Shown here: positions 9,023 to 18,433 of the stretch, one piece after another
How the letters are laid out: every line of letters starts with the position of its first letter
How positions within the stretch are numbered: position 1 is the stretch's first letter
Origin: UBA10364 sp049611965
GTDB taxonomy: Bacteria > Bacteroidota > Bacteroidia > Flavobacteriales > Schleiferiaceae
Direction of reading: 5' to 3'
Assembly (NCBI GenBank): GCA_049611965.1
Contig: JBMZBC010000009.1
Span: forward strand, 1-58,497
DNA: 58,497 bases
The notes under the pieces: generated by a model
The model's database searches: none
Told to the model about the DNA's origin: nothing
Seen by the model: the letters and a program-made list of their open reading frames with translations, nothing else
Program-made: the position numbers and the translations under genes

Positions 9023-9083
9023 AGTAGTTTCTATAAAATCGAATCGTGTTTTAAATAAATTTCTGCTTGCCGAGGGAAAAGAG

Positions 9084-9091
9084 TAATTTTG
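9084..9091 (+). promoter_or_regulatory. Candidate -7 box for the flavin reductase-like gene
   Basis: TAATTTTG fits TAnnTTTG and lies 17 bases before the ATG at 9108. A TTG at 9067-9069 is present but is only 14 bases away, shorter than usual, so the promoter is tentative. Confidence 0.45.
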
Positions 9092-9107
9092 ATTTAAACC
9101 CAAGGAT

Positions 9108-10001
9108 ATGCCTTCATTTTCCCCAGAAGATCTTATTACGAGAGACCGCCACAGAATCTTATTAGGTGCCATTGGTCCAAGACCTATTGCACTAGTGAGT
9201 ACAGTCGATGAGTTTGGAACACCTAATCTTAGCCCGTACAGTTTCTTCAACATATTTTCCTCCAATCCGCCAACGCTCATATTTTCTCCTGCGAGGCGCG
9301 TGAGAGATAATACAACCAAAGACACGTTGCACAATGCGTTGCGTGAGCAGGAAGTCGTTGTAAATGTGGTGAATTATGATCTCGTGCAGCAGGTAAATTT
9401 GAGTTCAGCGGAATATCCTTCTCATGTGGATGAATTTGTCAAGAGCGGATTGACCCCTGTTCCTTCGGAGCTTGTGGCGCCACCGAGAGTAGCTGAAAGC
9501 CCGGTAAGTCTTGAATGTATTGTTAAAGATGTAGTGGCTTTGGGTGAAGAAGGAGGCGCAGGTAATCTCGTGATTTGTGAAATCAAGAAGATTCATTGTG
9601 CGGCTCATGTGATGTCGGACGAAGGCGGCTTGGATCAAGAGGCACTGGACCTGGTAGGTCGTATGGGTAAAAACTGGTGGGTACGCGCCTCCGGTGATGC
9701 ACTCTTCAGCGTCGGTGCTCCTACAGTAGGGATAGGTGTTGACCAGATTCCTATGGTTATACGCAATTCGACTGTTTTAACGGGGAACGACCTTGGGCTC
9801 CTGGGAGGGGTGACTGTACTGCCGACTGAAGAAGAAATAGAACAAAAGAAAAATGACTTTGATATCCGGAGATTATTGCAGAATTATGCAGACGGAATCG
9901 AACGTCGCGAAGCCTTGCATGAAGTCGCAAGGGAACTGCTTGAAAACGGGCACGTTCACGAGGCTTGGAAAGTATTATTAATAGATAAATCGGCCCGTTA
10001 A
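9108..10001 (+). CDS. Flavin reductase-like (DIM6/NTAB) flavoprotein
   Basis: The 297-residue protein matches the flavoprotein oxygenase/flavin reductase-like domain with an FMN-binding split barrel: GPRPIALVSTVDEFGTPNLSPYS at the start of the domain, FFNIFSSNPPTLIFSP, and the later GNLVICEIKKIHC. These proteins bind FMN and act as reductase or monooxygenase components. The substrate is unknown. The domain spans about residues 10-210. The remaining 90 residues form a charged, probably helical tail that the minimal family lacks. The gene is followed after 12 bases by the DUF3127 gene and then aat, so they may be one transcript. Confidence 0.88.
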   Translation: MPSFSPEDLITRDRHRILLGAIGPRPIALVSTVDEFGTPNLSPYSFFNIFSSNPPTLIFSPARRVRDNTTKDTLHNALREQEVVVNVVNYDLVQQVNLSSAEYPSHVDEFVKSGLTPVPSELVAPPRVAESPVSLECIVKDVVALGEEGGAGNLVICEIKKIHCAAHVMSDEGGLDQEALDLVGRMGKNWWVRASGDALFSVGAPTVGIGVDQIPMVIRNSTVLTGNDLGLLGGVTVLPTEEEIEQKKNDFDIRRLLQNYADGIERREALHEVARELLENGHVHEAWKVLLIDKSAR

Positions 10002-10013
10002 AAGGGTAAGAAG

Positions 10014-10391
10014 ATGAACATTGAAGCGAGAATTGAGAAAATAATGGATGAGCAGGTGATTTCTGACCGATTCAGAAAGCGCGAATTCGTAGTACAAACG
10101 AAAGAGCAGTATCCACAAACCTTGTGTTTTGAATTTACTCAAGATAAAACTTCGGTTCTTGATGCTTACCAAGCGGGGCAAGAAGTGAACGTAGAGTTCA
10201 ACATTCGCGGTCGCGAGTGGACACCTCCACAGGGTGGGGCTACGCGTTACTACACTACACTCCAGGCTTGGAGAATGTCTCCTTTACAACAAGCCGCTGC
10301 GCCGGCGCCACCTTCGGATCTACCTCCGGCGGGTCAGCCATTTACACCTAGCGGTGACGACAGCGTTCTCGACGACGACCTGCCGTTCTAA
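10014..10391 (+). CDS. DUF3127 domain protein
   Basis: A 125-residue cytosolic protein with the DUF3127 pattern: an N-terminal stretch ending in FRKREFVVQT, QTLCFEFTQDK and NIRGREW followed by YYTTLQAW. The fold is OB-like and the family has been compared with single-strand DNA-binding proteins, with no function proven. The C-terminal 35 residues are low-complexity (Ala/Pro/Gly) and end in an acidic DDDLPF tail. That tail closely resembles the acidic tip of SSB proteins, which recruits partners. It sits between the flavin reductase-like gene and aat. Confidence 0.85.
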   Translation: MNIEARIEKIMDEQVISDRFRKREFVVQTKEQYPQTLCFEFTQDKTSVLDAYQAGQEVNVEFNIRGREWTPPQGGATRYYTTLQAWRMSPLQQAAAPAPPSDLPPAGQPFTPSGDDSVLDDDLPF

Positions 10392-10403
10392 TTCATCTAA
10401 ACC

Positions 10404-11126
10404 GTGGGGCGCTCCATTAATCCATTGCACTTTATTGGTCAGGACGGTTGGACCGTTCCGGATCCTGATACAGCTGCAAATAGCGAAGGGCTTATCGCTC
10501 TTTCGTGGGATTTAGCACCAGAACTATACGACAAGTGTTATCACAAAGGCATCTTCCCCTGGTTTGAGCAGGAGGGTGTGGTTTTTTGGTTTTCCCCTGA
10601 GGTACGCTCAATTACGCCTACTGCCGAAGTGAAGGTGGCAAAGAGTATGCGTCCTTATTTGAATAAAAAGCAATGGCGTTTTTCAGTCAATACTGTTTTT
10701 GAAAAGGTCATTGAGAAATGCAGCGAAGTTCCACGCCCGGGTCAAGCGGGTACGTGGATTAGCGAGAAATTTCAAACGAATTTCTTGCACATGCATCAAC
10801 TAGGCATGGCGCACAGTTTTGAAGTTTGGGAAGGCGATGAACTCATTGGAGGAACCTTTGGCGTGATGACCGGTGGTGTGTTTGTTGGGGAGAGTATGTT
10901 TCATACCCGCACCAATGCAAGCAAGTTTGCATACATTGGGATGTGTCAGCACTTGAGCCGCAACGGAGTGGAATTTGTGGACAATCAACTGCCTACAGAA
11001 CACTTAGACAGCCTAGGTGCATGGAACATTGAACGTGAAGAATTCTTGGAGCTGCTGCACCTTCATTCTGAAAGTAGAGAGCGCGTCATTCTCGGAGCGT
11101 TGCCTAAAACTACCCTACCTCTTTAG
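10404..11126 (+). CDS. aat: Leucyl/phenylalanyl-tRNA-protein transferase
   Basis: Adds Leu or Phe from aminoacyl-tRNA to the N-terminal Lys or Arg of proteins, marking them for ClpAP/ClpS degradation by the N-end rule. The 240-residue product has the family blocks GLIALSWDLAPELYDKCY, GIFPWF, WFSPEVRSI, GTWISEKF, HSFEVWEGDELIGG and GESMFH, then FVDNQLPTEHLDSLGA. The start is GTG at 10404, 12 bases after the DUF3127 stop, and no ATG fits the family N-terminus. Its 3' end overlaps by 12 bases the 3' end of the convergent ABC permease gene. Confidence 0.95.
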   Translation: MGRSINPLHFIGQDGWTVPDPDTAANSEGLIALSWDLAPELYDKCYHKGIFPWFEQEGVVFWFSPEVRSITPTAEVKVAKSMRPYLNKKQWRFSVNTVFEKVIEKCSEVPRPGQAGTWISEKFQTNFLHMHQLGMAHSFEVWEGDELIGGTFGVMTGGVFVGESMFHTRTNASKFAYIGMCQHLSRNGVEFVDNQLPTEHLDSLGAWNIEREEFLELLHLHSESRERVILGALPKTTLPL

Positions 11127-11933
11127 GGCACCTGAAAGGGTGTTCAAGCTAAGCACACTGAGTGCGATGAGAACCCCAGGGATAAGGCTGAGGTAGCCCT
11201 TGCCGGTGATGATATATGGGTAATAATCCCGGATCATGCTGCCCCAAGAAGGCAGCGGTGGCTGCGCGCCAATTCCCAAGAAACTAAGTCCGCTTTCAAT
11301 CAGAAGGGCACTGGCAAAATTAGTTGCACAGATGACCAGGAGCGGTGCGATGGTATTCGGTAGGATCTCTTTAAACAAGATGTGGGAGGTGCTGAAGCCA
11401 AGTACCTTGGCGGCCTCGACGTATTCTTGATTTTTCTCCACCAAGAATTGGCCGCGAATCACACGGGCAACCTCTACCCACATAGTAAGCCCCACGGCGA
11501 TGAACACCTGAAACAGTCCCTTGCCCAAAACAAAGGTCAGCGCGATGACGAGCAGGAGGGTAGGTATGGACCAGAGGACATTCATGAGCCAGCTGAGCAC
11601 CGCGTCTATTCTCCCTCCAAAATAGCCTGAGACTGCCCCAACGGGGATACCAATGACAAGGCTAACCAGAACAGCGATAAAGCCTACACTTAAGGATATT
11701 CGACTGCCCAAAACGACTCTCGAAAAGTGATCACGGCCAAACTTATCGGTGCCAAAAAGGTGGAATCCGTTCACCGTTTTGCTCCCGGGTGAGAGCAAGG
11801 TGTGCTTCAAATCCATGGTATTGGCGTGAGGCGCAGTATCGAGGACTACAAAGTCCGCGAGTAGCGCAGCCAGAATCAAAGCTATAAGCCATCCGAGCGC
11901 TAGTTTTTGAACTATGGAAAAGGTGCGTATCAC
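11115..11933 (-). CDS. ABC transporter permease, DppC/OppC type
   Basis: A 272-residue inner-membrane permease of the dipeptide/oligopeptide/nickel class. An N-terminal helix (residues 10-32) leads into a periplasmic loop containing HLFGTDKFGRDHFSR, then about five more helices. The permease-to-ATPase coupling loop EAAKVLGFS...ILFKEILPNTIAPL is intact. No partner permease, ATPase or binding protein lies nearby, so it is an orphan subunit. In many Bacteroidetes the cognate genes are scattered. It starts 28 bases downstream of the protease gene on the same strand and may share its transcript. Confidence 0.9.
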   Translation of the reverse strand: MIRTFSIVQKLALGWLIALILAALLADFVVLDTAPHANTMDLKHTLLSPGSKTVNGFHLFGTDKFGRDHFSRVVLGSRISLSVGFIAVLVSLVIGIPVGAVSGYFGGRIDAVLSWLMNVLWSIPTLLLVIALTFVLGKGLFQVFIAVGLTMWVEVARVIRGQFLVEKNQEYVEAAKVLGFSTSHILFKEILPNTIAPLLVICATNFASALLIESGLSFLGIGAQPPLPSWGSMIRDYYPYIITGKGYLSLIPGVLIALSVLSLNTLSGALKR

Positions 11934-11960
11934 AAGAGCTAATCTAGCTCAAAAAAAGGA

Positions 11961-14105
11961 CTACTTCATGGTAGCAATAATCTCAACACTTTCTCTGAGT
12001 ACAGCATCCTTGGCCAGGTTTCGGTACCATTTGGTGTAGATGTCCTTTTGAACGCTGTCTGTTTCAAACATCACTAAATGATCAGGCAGCGGAACTACGC
12101 CAGTACTGTCCTTGAGTTTGTAGAGATTTTTGAATCGTTCACCCTCCTTTTTAATGGAATCTTGGAAACTTACGTAAGCTGTGTAATCCAATGGTATGAA
12201 GGTGTTTTCCTCACCAGATTTAATCCATTTGGCATACTCGGCCGATTTTATAAAGACCGAATCTGTTTCCACACGTTTCATGGAGGCTTTCTGTGCCTTC
12301 TTGAAGGATTTCGACCACCCTTCTTCTTCAGTATAATTTGCTTTGGCAACGTAATCTACGGGAAGTGCATGGTCGTATTCTTTTTCTCCCATATCAATGA
12401 GGTCGTAGGCACCCGGTAGTGAAATGTCGGGAACTACACCTTGAAGCTGTGTCGTGCCTCCAGAGATGCGGTAAAACTTCTCTGTGGTAATCTTGATGGC
12501 TCCAAGTGGCTTCAGGTCATTTAGTGGGCCGTTTACAGCGCGATCCAGGTCGAACATGTTCTGAACCGTTCCTTTACCGAAGGTGCTTTTAGACGGGCCT
12601 ACAATGAGTGCACGACCGCGGTCCTGTAAGGCCGCACTTACAATCTCTGAAGCCGAGGCGCTGTAGTTATTGACCAACACGACCAAGGGCCCATCCCAGT
12701 ATACTTTAGGGTCTTTATTGCCTTTTGCACGGGTGCCGTTCTGGAAGCTCTTCACCTGTACTTGTGGCCCTTTTTCAGTGAACAATCCAGCGATCTCGGT
12801 AGCGGCTTGTAGTGAGCCACCGCCATTGCTACGAAGGTCGAGAATGATGCCGTCCACACCTTGCTCCTTAAGCTTGATGATTTCCGCTTTTACGTCCTCA
12901 GCAGCATTGCGGTTGTTCTTGTTGTAGAAATCCACATAAAACTTCGGCAGCTTGATGTATCCCGTTTTCGTTCCAAGCTCACCGGTCATCGAGTATTGAC
13001 CGTCTTTTTTCTTGTAGGTTTTTCCGTCCAATACCGCGCTACGAGCAAAGGTGCTCTCGATCTCGACAACGTCGCGAATGATAGGGATGATTTGACGAGA
13101 GCCGTCCTTCTTCTTTACCGTTAGGCGCACTTCGGAGCCTTTTTTACCGCGAATGAGCTTAATGGCCTCACGTACTTTGTAACCAATAACATCTACGGGT
13201 TCTTCACTGCCCTGAGCCACGGCAATGATGCGGTCGCCCACCTCTAGATCGCCCTGTCTCCAACAGGCCGACCCTGCAATAATGCGTTCAATACCGATGT
13301 AATCGCCTTCTTGTTTTAGTTGGGCGCCAATTCCTTCAAACTGCCCCGTCATGCTCAGCTCAAAGTTCTCGTTTTGCTGAGGCGCTAAGTAGCTGGTATG
13401 TGGATCAAAGGTTTCACAGTAGGCATTCATGTACATCCCGAACCATTCAATACGGCTGACGTCCATCAAATCTTCGTACCATTCTTCTTGAAGTTCCAAT
13501 TCCTTCTCGCGCGCTTCTTTTTCAAGCGTCGCAAAATCTTTGAGTTCTACCTCTTCGTCGGTTTCAGCATCCTCTTTTTGTGCATTGTCTTTTTCGTAGA
13601 TACGGTTGAGGATGCGCCATTTCAGGTGTTGCTTCCAGCTGTTCTCTAGTGCTGCAACGTCGCTCGCGAATGGGCGCTCTTCAGCGTCTGAATAAATGCT
13701 TTCATCCTCAGTGTAATCGAAGGGCTCTGCAAGCAGGCGCGTGTAAATCTCCTTCGAACGGTCAATGCCTTGGATGATTAGGCCGTAGCTCTTGTCAAAG
13801 AAAGCAGTGTTGGTCGTGTAAAAAGCTTGGTCGAGATTGTTTCTGTCTTTGGCCAATTCATCCACTTCTGCCTTCGTCAAAAACAGTTTGTTGTAGTCTA
13901 TAGCTTCTATGTAAGCGTCGAATATCTCCGCACTCAATTCGTCGTTCATTTCCTTAGGCTGCAAGTGCACATTGGTCAACGCGTCGCGAACTAGGGCGAA
14001 AATCACAGCTTCTTTATCTTCTTCTGTACCGTATTTATTGAATCCAAAAATGATAAGGGCCACACCCAAAAGTGGCAAGAGGTATTTGAGGTTTTTACGC
14101 TGCAT
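11961..14105 (-). CDS. prc: Carboxy-terminal processing protease (Prc/Tsp, S41)
   Basis: A periplasmic serine protease that degrades or trims proteins from the C-terminus. From the ATG at 14105 it has 714 residues: a signal anchor (LKYLLPLLGVALIIFGF), a long N-terminal helical domain, a PDZ domain (about residues 255-345) with QFEGIGAQLK, and the S41 peptidase domain. The Ser-Lys dyad is visible as Ser486 in SASASE and Lys511 in TFGKGTVQ. A C-terminal extension of about 190 residues follows, as in E. coli Prc. In-frame upstream starts exist (ATG at 14120, TTG at 14132), but 14105 puts the signal at the usual distance. It is divergent from tig. Confidence 0.93.
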   Translation of the reverse strand: MQRKNLKYLLPLLGVALIIFGFNKYGTEEDKEAVIFALVRDALTNVHLQPKEMNDELSAEIFDAYIEAIDYNKLFLTKAEVDELAKDRNNLDQAFYTTNTAFFDKSYGLIIQGIDRSKEIYTRLLAEPFDYTEDESIYSDAEERPFASDVAALENSWKQHLKWRILNRIYEKDNAQKEDAETDEEVELKDFATLEKEAREKELELQEEWYEDLMDVSRIEWFGMYMNAYCETFDPHTSYLAPQQNENFELSMTGQFEGIGAQLKQEGDYIGIERIIAGSACWRQGDLEVGDRIIAVAQGSEEPVDVIGYKVREAIKLIRGKKGSEVRLTVKKKDGSRQIIPIIRDVVEIESTFARSAVLDGKTYKKKDGQYSMTGELGTKTGYIKLPKFYVDFYNKNNRNAAEDVKAEIIKLKEQGVDGIILDLRSNGGGSLQAATEIAGLFTEKGPQVQVKSFQNGTRAKGNKDPKVYWDGPLVVLVNNYSASASEIVSAALQDRGRALIVGPSKSTFGKGTVQNMFDLDRAVNGPLNDLKPLGAIKITTEKFYRISGGTTQLQGVVPDISLPGAYDLIDMGEKEYDHALPVDYVAKANYTEEEGWSKSFKKAQKASMKRVETDSVFIKSAEYAKWIKSGEENTFIPLDYTAYVSFQDSIKKEGERFKNLYKLKDSTGVVPLPDHLVMFETDSVQKDIYTKWYRNLAKDAVLRESVEIIATMK

Positions 14106-14226
14106 AAGCTTGGAATACATAGGAAAGGACAAGGTACGATGTTAAATGAATTGGACCACACTGAAACCGTTAAAGGAATACAAAAGCTCATTCCATTATA
14201 TAACGCCATAAACCACAAATTGTTAG

Positions 14227-14234
14227 TACCTTTG
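14227..14234 (+). promoter_or_regulatory. Candidate -7 box of the tig-clpP-clpX operon
   Basis: TACCTTTG matches TAnnTTTG and lies 42 bases before the tig start. A convincing TTG at -33 is missing. Confidence 0.55.
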
Positions 14235-14276
14235 CACCCCTAATTAAGAGGATGTATTTAATCTAATTGAAAGCAG

Positions 14277-15632
14277 ATGAACATTAGCAAGAACGAAGTA
14301 GATGCACTAAACCTAACGGTAAACATTGAAATCACTCCTGAGGATTACCAGGACAAAGTGAACTCTGTGCTACAGAATTACCGCAAGAGCGCTAACATTC
14401 CAGGATTCCGTCCAGGTAAAGTGCCGATGGGTTTGATCAAGAAGCAGTACGGTAAAGCGGTATTGATTGATGAGATCAACAAGATGCTTCAAGATTCAAT
14501 CTACAACTACATCCAAGAGGAAAAGTTAAACATTCTAGGTAACCCACTTCCAGTAGAGCAAGAGGAACTAGATTTCGATACTCCAGGAACATACAACTTT
14601 GGTTTCGAGCTAGGCTTGAGTCCCGAGGTTGACGTTAAAATCACGAAAAAGAACAAGGTAAAAGGCGTTAAGGTCGTTGCAGATGACAAGGTGCTTGATA
14701 CATACATGGAAGATATCCGCGGTCGTTACGGCAAGATGTCTACCCCGGAAAAGCCAGCAGCTGATGATATGTTCCACGGTTCGTTTACTGAGGTAGATGC
14801 TGAGGGTGCAGCTGTAGAAGGCGGTATCGTTAAGGAAGATGCACAGTTCCTGGGAACCAACTTGAAGACGAAGAAAGCGCAAGGTGAATTGGCCAAATCA
14901 TCCATGGGCAGCACCATCGCATTCGATGCGAAGAAGTCGTTTGGTAAGGATTACAACGTAGCAGGATTGCTCGGAGTAACTGATGCTCAGTTGGAAGCTT
15001 CTACCGGATCTTTCGAATTCAAGCTAACGAACATCAGCCGTATGGAGCCTGCAGAGTTGAACCAAGAGTTCTTCGACAAGGTATACGGTGAAGGTGCAGT
15101 GACATCGGAAGAAGAAATGCGTGCTCGTATGAAAGAAGAAGCGGAGCGCATGTACCAAAACGAATCGGATCAGTACTTCTTGAACAATGTTGCAGAGTAC
15201 TTGCTCGATAAGACCAAATTTGACCTTCCTATCGCATTTTTGAAAAAGTGGATGCAGACTTCAGGCGAGAAGCCATTGACTGCTGAAGAGGTAGAGGCTG
15301 ATTGGGAAAAAACAGAAAAAGGATTGCGTTACCAGTTGATCGAGAATGCAGTAATCACTGCTGCTGAGATTAAGGTGAGCCGCGAAGATCTTCTAGACCA
15401 CACTGTGGGTATGGTGAAAGCACAGTTCCAACAGTACGGTCAGCAAGTGATGGACGACGAGATGTTGAAAGGCATCGCGGAAAACGCACTGAAAAACGAA
15501 GAGGAAGTTCGTCGTATCAGCGACCAAGTATACAACGCAAAGCTCCTAGCACACTACAAAGAGTCTTTTAAAGTTGATGAGAAAGAGGTGACTTATGATG
15601 AATTCATCAAATTGGTCACAGAAAAGGCATAA
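14277..15632 (+). CDS. tig: Trigger factor
   Basis: A ribosome-associated chaperone that receives nascent chains. The 451-residue protein has the ribosome-binding N-terminal domain with the GFRPGKVPM signature (residues 42-50, tail-loop at the tunnel exit) and the C-terminal chaperone domain of long helices (about 240-440). The middle PPIase-like region (residues 150-235) is divergent: the typical FKBP active-site residues are hard to see, as in other Bacteroidetes trigger factors. It is the first gene of a tig-clpP-clpX set, 52 bases before clpP, a very conserved arrangement. Confidence 0.94.
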   Translation: MNISKNEVDALNLTVNIEITPEDYQDKVNSVLQNYRKSANIPGFRPGKVPMGLIKKQYGKAVLIDEINKMLQDSIYNYIQEEKLNILGNPLPVEQEELDFDTPGTYNFGFELGLSPEVDVKITKKNKVKGVKVVADDKVLDTYMEDIRGRYGKMSTPEKPAADDMFHGSFTEVDAEGAAVEGGIVKEDAQFLGTNLKTKKAQGELAKSSMGSTIAFDAKKSFGKDYNVAGLLGVTDAQLEASTGSFEFKLTNISRMEPAELNQEFFDKVYGEGAVTSEEEMRARMKEEAERMYQNESDQYFLNNVAEYLLDKTKFDLPIAFLKKWMQTSGEKPLTAEEVEADWEKTEKGLRYQLIENAVITAAEIKVSREDLLDHTVGMVKAQFQQYGQQVMDDEMLKGIAENALKNEEEVRRISDQVYNAKLLAHYKESFKVDEKEVTYDEFIKLVTEKA

Positions 15633-15684
15633 CTTAGAACAAAATCTAAGGGAATTGTCTTAACCTTCAAACCAACTTTGATTC

Positions 15685-16359
15685 ATGGATTTAGGAAAAG
15701 AATTTAAAAAGTACGCTACCAAGCATGTCGGCATTCAGAGCATGTATGTTGATCAGTATGTAGACGCATCGTTGACGCCTTACATCATTGAGGAGCGTCA
15801 AATGAATGTTGCACAGATGGACGTGTTCTCGCGTTTGATGATGGATCGCATCATTTTCTTGGGAACAGGCATCAACGATCAGGTAGCAAACATTGTCCAA
15901 GCACAGTTGCTCTTTTTAGAGAGTGCTGATGCGAAGAAGGACATTCAGATATACATCAACTCACCCGGCGGCTCTGTGTATGCAGGACTAGGCATCTATG
16001 ACACCATGCAGGTGGTTAATCCAGATGTTGCAACCATCTGTACAGGTATGGCTGCTTCAATGGGAGCTGTACTGATGTGTGCAGGTGCAGAGGGCAAGCG
16101 TTCAGCACTGAAGCACAGCCGTATCATGATCCACCAGCCGATGGGTGGTGCTCAGGGACAAGCTTCAGATATGGAGATTACCTTACAGGAGATCCTCAAG
16201 CTGAAGAAGGAGTTGTATTCTATCATTTCTCACCACAGTGGTCAGCCTTTCGATAAAGTAGAGGCAGACTCTGACCGCGATTATTGGATGACTTCGCAAG
16301 AGGCGAAAGACTACGGTATGGTTGATGAAATTTTGCTCGGCAAGAATCAAGCGAAGTAA
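15685..16359 (+). CDS. clpP: ATP-dependent Clp protease proteolytic subunit
   Basis: Forms the double-heptameric chamber of ClpXP. The 224-residue product has the catalytic triad Ser125 (GMAASMGAVL), His150 (SRIMIHQP) and Asp199 (DSDRDYWM), and the INSPGGSVYAG strand. A propeptide-like N-terminal extension of about 30 residues precedes the mature domain. Its stop codon shares one base with the clpX start (TAATG), so translation of the two is coupled. Confidence 0.97.
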   Translation: MDLGKEFKKYATKHVGIQSMYVDQYVDASLTPYIIEERQMNVAQMDVFSRLMMDRIIFLGTGINDQVANIVQAQLLFLESADAKKDIQIYINSPGGSVYAGLGIYDTMQVVNPDVATICTGMAASMGAVLMCAGAEGKRSALKHSRIMIHQPMGGAQGQASDMEITLQEILKLKKELYSIISHHSGQPFDKVEADSDRDYWMTSQEAKDYGMVDEILLGKNQAK

Positions 16360-17597
16360 TGAGCGAAGAGAAGAACATCCATTGTTCCTTCTGCGGACGC
16401 AGTAAGGATGAGGCAGAGATGATGATTGCTGGTGTGGATGCCCACATCTGTGACCGTTGCGTTGGCCAGGCGGGTGGTATTCTTCACGCCGAACTCGGTG
16501 AAAAGCCGCAGACTAATCCATTGGATGTCGCTGCAAAGCCAGAGTTTGACTTCACCCCAAAGCAAATCAAAGCACACCTCGACGAATACATTATTGGTCA
16601 AGAGCCTGCTAAGCGCACGCTTGCTGTAGCCGTTTATAATCATTACAAGCGTATTGGTTTGGTTCCCCTCAAGGATGCGCCGGATGTCGATAAATCCAAT
16701 ATTGTTCTGGTAGGAAACACCGGGACAGGAAAGACGTTAATGGCACGCACCATCGCTAAGTTGCTCAATGTGCCGTTCACCATTGTAGATGCTACAGTAC
16801 TTACTGAAGCCGGTTACGTGGGCGAGGACGTTGAAAGCATATTGACGCGTCTGTTGCAAGCAGCCGATTATGATTTGAACCGTGCTCAGGTGGGTATTGT
16901 ATTCATAGACGAGATAGACAAGATTGCACGCAAAGGAGATAACCCATCCATTACACGTGATGTCAGCGGTGAAGGTGTTCAGCAAGGTTTGCTCAAGTTG
17001 CTTGAAGGTTCAAAAGTGAACGTACCGCCAAAAGGAGGGCGTAAGCATCCGGACCAAAAGTACATCGAAGTAGATACCACAAATATCCTCTTCATTGCAG
17101 GCGGCGCCTTTGTGGGTATTGAAAAGAAGATCGGTTCGCGGTTGAATTCGGCAACACTAGGGTACTCGAAAGAGAGCCGTAATCACGTGGAAGATGATGA
17201 GGTATTGAGCTACATCACACCTTCTGATCTTAAGAGCTTTGGATTAATCCCGGAGCTCATAGGTCGTATGCCTATTGTAACCTTTATGTCTCCGCTAGAT
17301 AAAGATGCGCTTCGTGCTATTTTAACCTTGCCGAAGAATGCGTTGGTCAAGCAGTACCAGCACCTCTTCCATATGGACGACATCGCCTTGTCTTTTGACG
17401 AAGAAGTGTACGATTACATCGTTGAGGTCGCCCTCGATTACAGCCTTGGCGCTCGCGGATTGCGTAGTGTATGTGAGGCCATTCTTACGGACCATATGTT
17501 CGATGCACCGGGCATGGAGGAAAAATCCATTCACATCACCAAGGACTATGCGAAAGCGCAGATTGAACGAAGTTCGCTGCGCAAAATTCCAGCTTAA
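16359..17597 (+). CDS. clpX: ATP-dependent Clp protease ATPase subunit ClpX
   Basis: AAA+ unfoldase that feeds ssrA-tagged and other substrates to ClpP. The 412-residue protein has the zinc-binding domain (Cys9, Cys12, Cys31, Cys34), Walker A GNTGTGKT (residues 119-126), Walker B VFIDEID (181-187), the pore loop GYVGEDV, the sensor segments and LIGRMPIV. The ClpP-binding loop lies near EKKIGS (the family IGF-type motif appears modified here). It overlaps clpP by one base and is followed by a strong terminator. Confidence 0.97.
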   Translation: MSEEKNIHCSFCGRSKDEAEMMIAGVDAHICDRCVGQAGGILHAELGEKPQTNPLDVAAKPEFDFTPKQIKAHLDEYIIGQEPAKRTLAVAVYNHYKRIGLVPLKDAPDVDKSNIVLVGNTGTGKTLMARTIAKLLNVPFTIVDATVLTEAGYVGEDVESILTRLLQAADYDLNRAQVGIVFIDEIDKIARKGDNPSITRDVSGEGVQQGLLKLLEGSKVNVPPKGGRKHPDQKYIEVDTTNILFIAGGAFVGIEKKIGSRLNSATLGYSKESRNHVEDDEVLSYITPSDLKSFGLIPELIGRMPIVTFMSPLDKDALRAILTLPKNALVKQYQHLFHMDDIALSFDEEVYDYIVEVALDYSLGARGLRSVCEAILTDHMFDAPGMEEKSIHITKDYAKAQIERSSLRKIPA

Positions 17598-17604
17598 TAA
17601 CTAC

Positions 17605-17634
17605 TAAAAAAGCCGCCCATCGGGCGGCTTTTTT
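17605..17634. terminator. Bidirectional terminator between clpX and the YebC-family gene
   Basis: GC-rich stem GCCGCCC / GGGCGGC (17612-17628, loop ATC) flanked by A6 and T6. It serves clpX on plus and the convergent YebC-family gene on minus. Confidence 0.95.
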
Positions 17635-17663
17635 GTGCTTTGGCTTCGCTGTTCGCGCAGCTT

Positions 17664-18395
17664 TTATCTCATAGTGGTGTACACATTCTGTACATCGTCG
17701 TCCTCTTCTAATTTTTCAATGAGTTTTTCGATGTCCTTGGTCTGTGCTTCGTCCAGTTCTTTCGTTGTAGTCGGGATATATTCAAAACCAGATTCTATAA
17801 TCTCGTGACCCAAACCTTCTAGACCTTTTGCGATGTTACCGTAGTCAGCAAATTGGCCATAGATCATGATGATTTCAGTTTCCTCGCCGTCTTTCTCTTC
17901 AGTGTCCTTAAACACGTCTTCAGCACCGTGGTCGATCATCTCAAATTCAAGTTCTTCCACGTCAATATCACCGGCAGCAATCTTTACATGACACTTGTGC
18001 TCAAACATAAACTCTACCGAACCTGATGTCCCGAGAGACCCTTCACATTTATTGAAGTACGAACGTACATTCGCCACAGTACGGGTGTTATTGTCCGTCG
18101 CTGTCTCCACCAAAACAGCGATCCCGTGCTGACCGTAGCCTTCATAGATGATGGTCTTGTAGTCGCTTTGGTCTTTCGACATAGCCTTTTTAATGGCACG
18201 CTCCACATTGTCCTTAGGCATGTTGGCTGCCTTGGCATTTTGAAGAAGCATTCTCAAGCGGTAGTTAGAATCTGGGTTATCACCACCTTCTTTTACGGCC
18301 ATGATGATGTCCTTGCTAATTCTTGAGAAGGTCTTTGCCATCCCTGCCCAACGCTTAAACTTGCGTTCTTTTCTAAATTCAAATGCGCGTCCCAT
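17664..18395 (-). CDS. YebC/PmpR family protein
   Basis: Proteins of this family are described as DNA-binding regulators, and more recently as translation factors that relieve ribosome stalling at proline-rich motifs. The 243-residue product begins at the ATG at 18395 with MGRAFEFRKERK, and contains the family blocks FSRISKDI, the N-terminal helical GGDNPDSNYRLR, ANMPKDNVERAIKKA and YEGYGQHGIAVLVE. An upstream in-frame TTG at 18404 is less likely. It is convergent with clpX and sits 38 bases downstream of nth on the same strand. Confidence 0.93.
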   Translation of the reverse strand: MGRAFEFRKERKFKRWAGMAKTFSRISKDIIMAVKEGGDNPDSNYRLRMLLQNAKAANMPKDNVERAIKKAMSKDQSDYKTIIYEGYGQHGIAVLVETATDNNTRTVANVRSYFNKCEGSLGTSGSVEFMFEHKCHVKIAAGDIDVEELEFEMIDHGAEDVFKDTEEKDGEETEIIMIYGQFADYGNIAKGLEGLGHEIIESGFEYIPTTTKELDEAQTKDIEKLIEKLEEDDDVQNVYTTMR

Positions 18396-18433
18396 AAAGG
18401 TCAATGTCTTTTAATGCTGCCCAAAAATAACAA

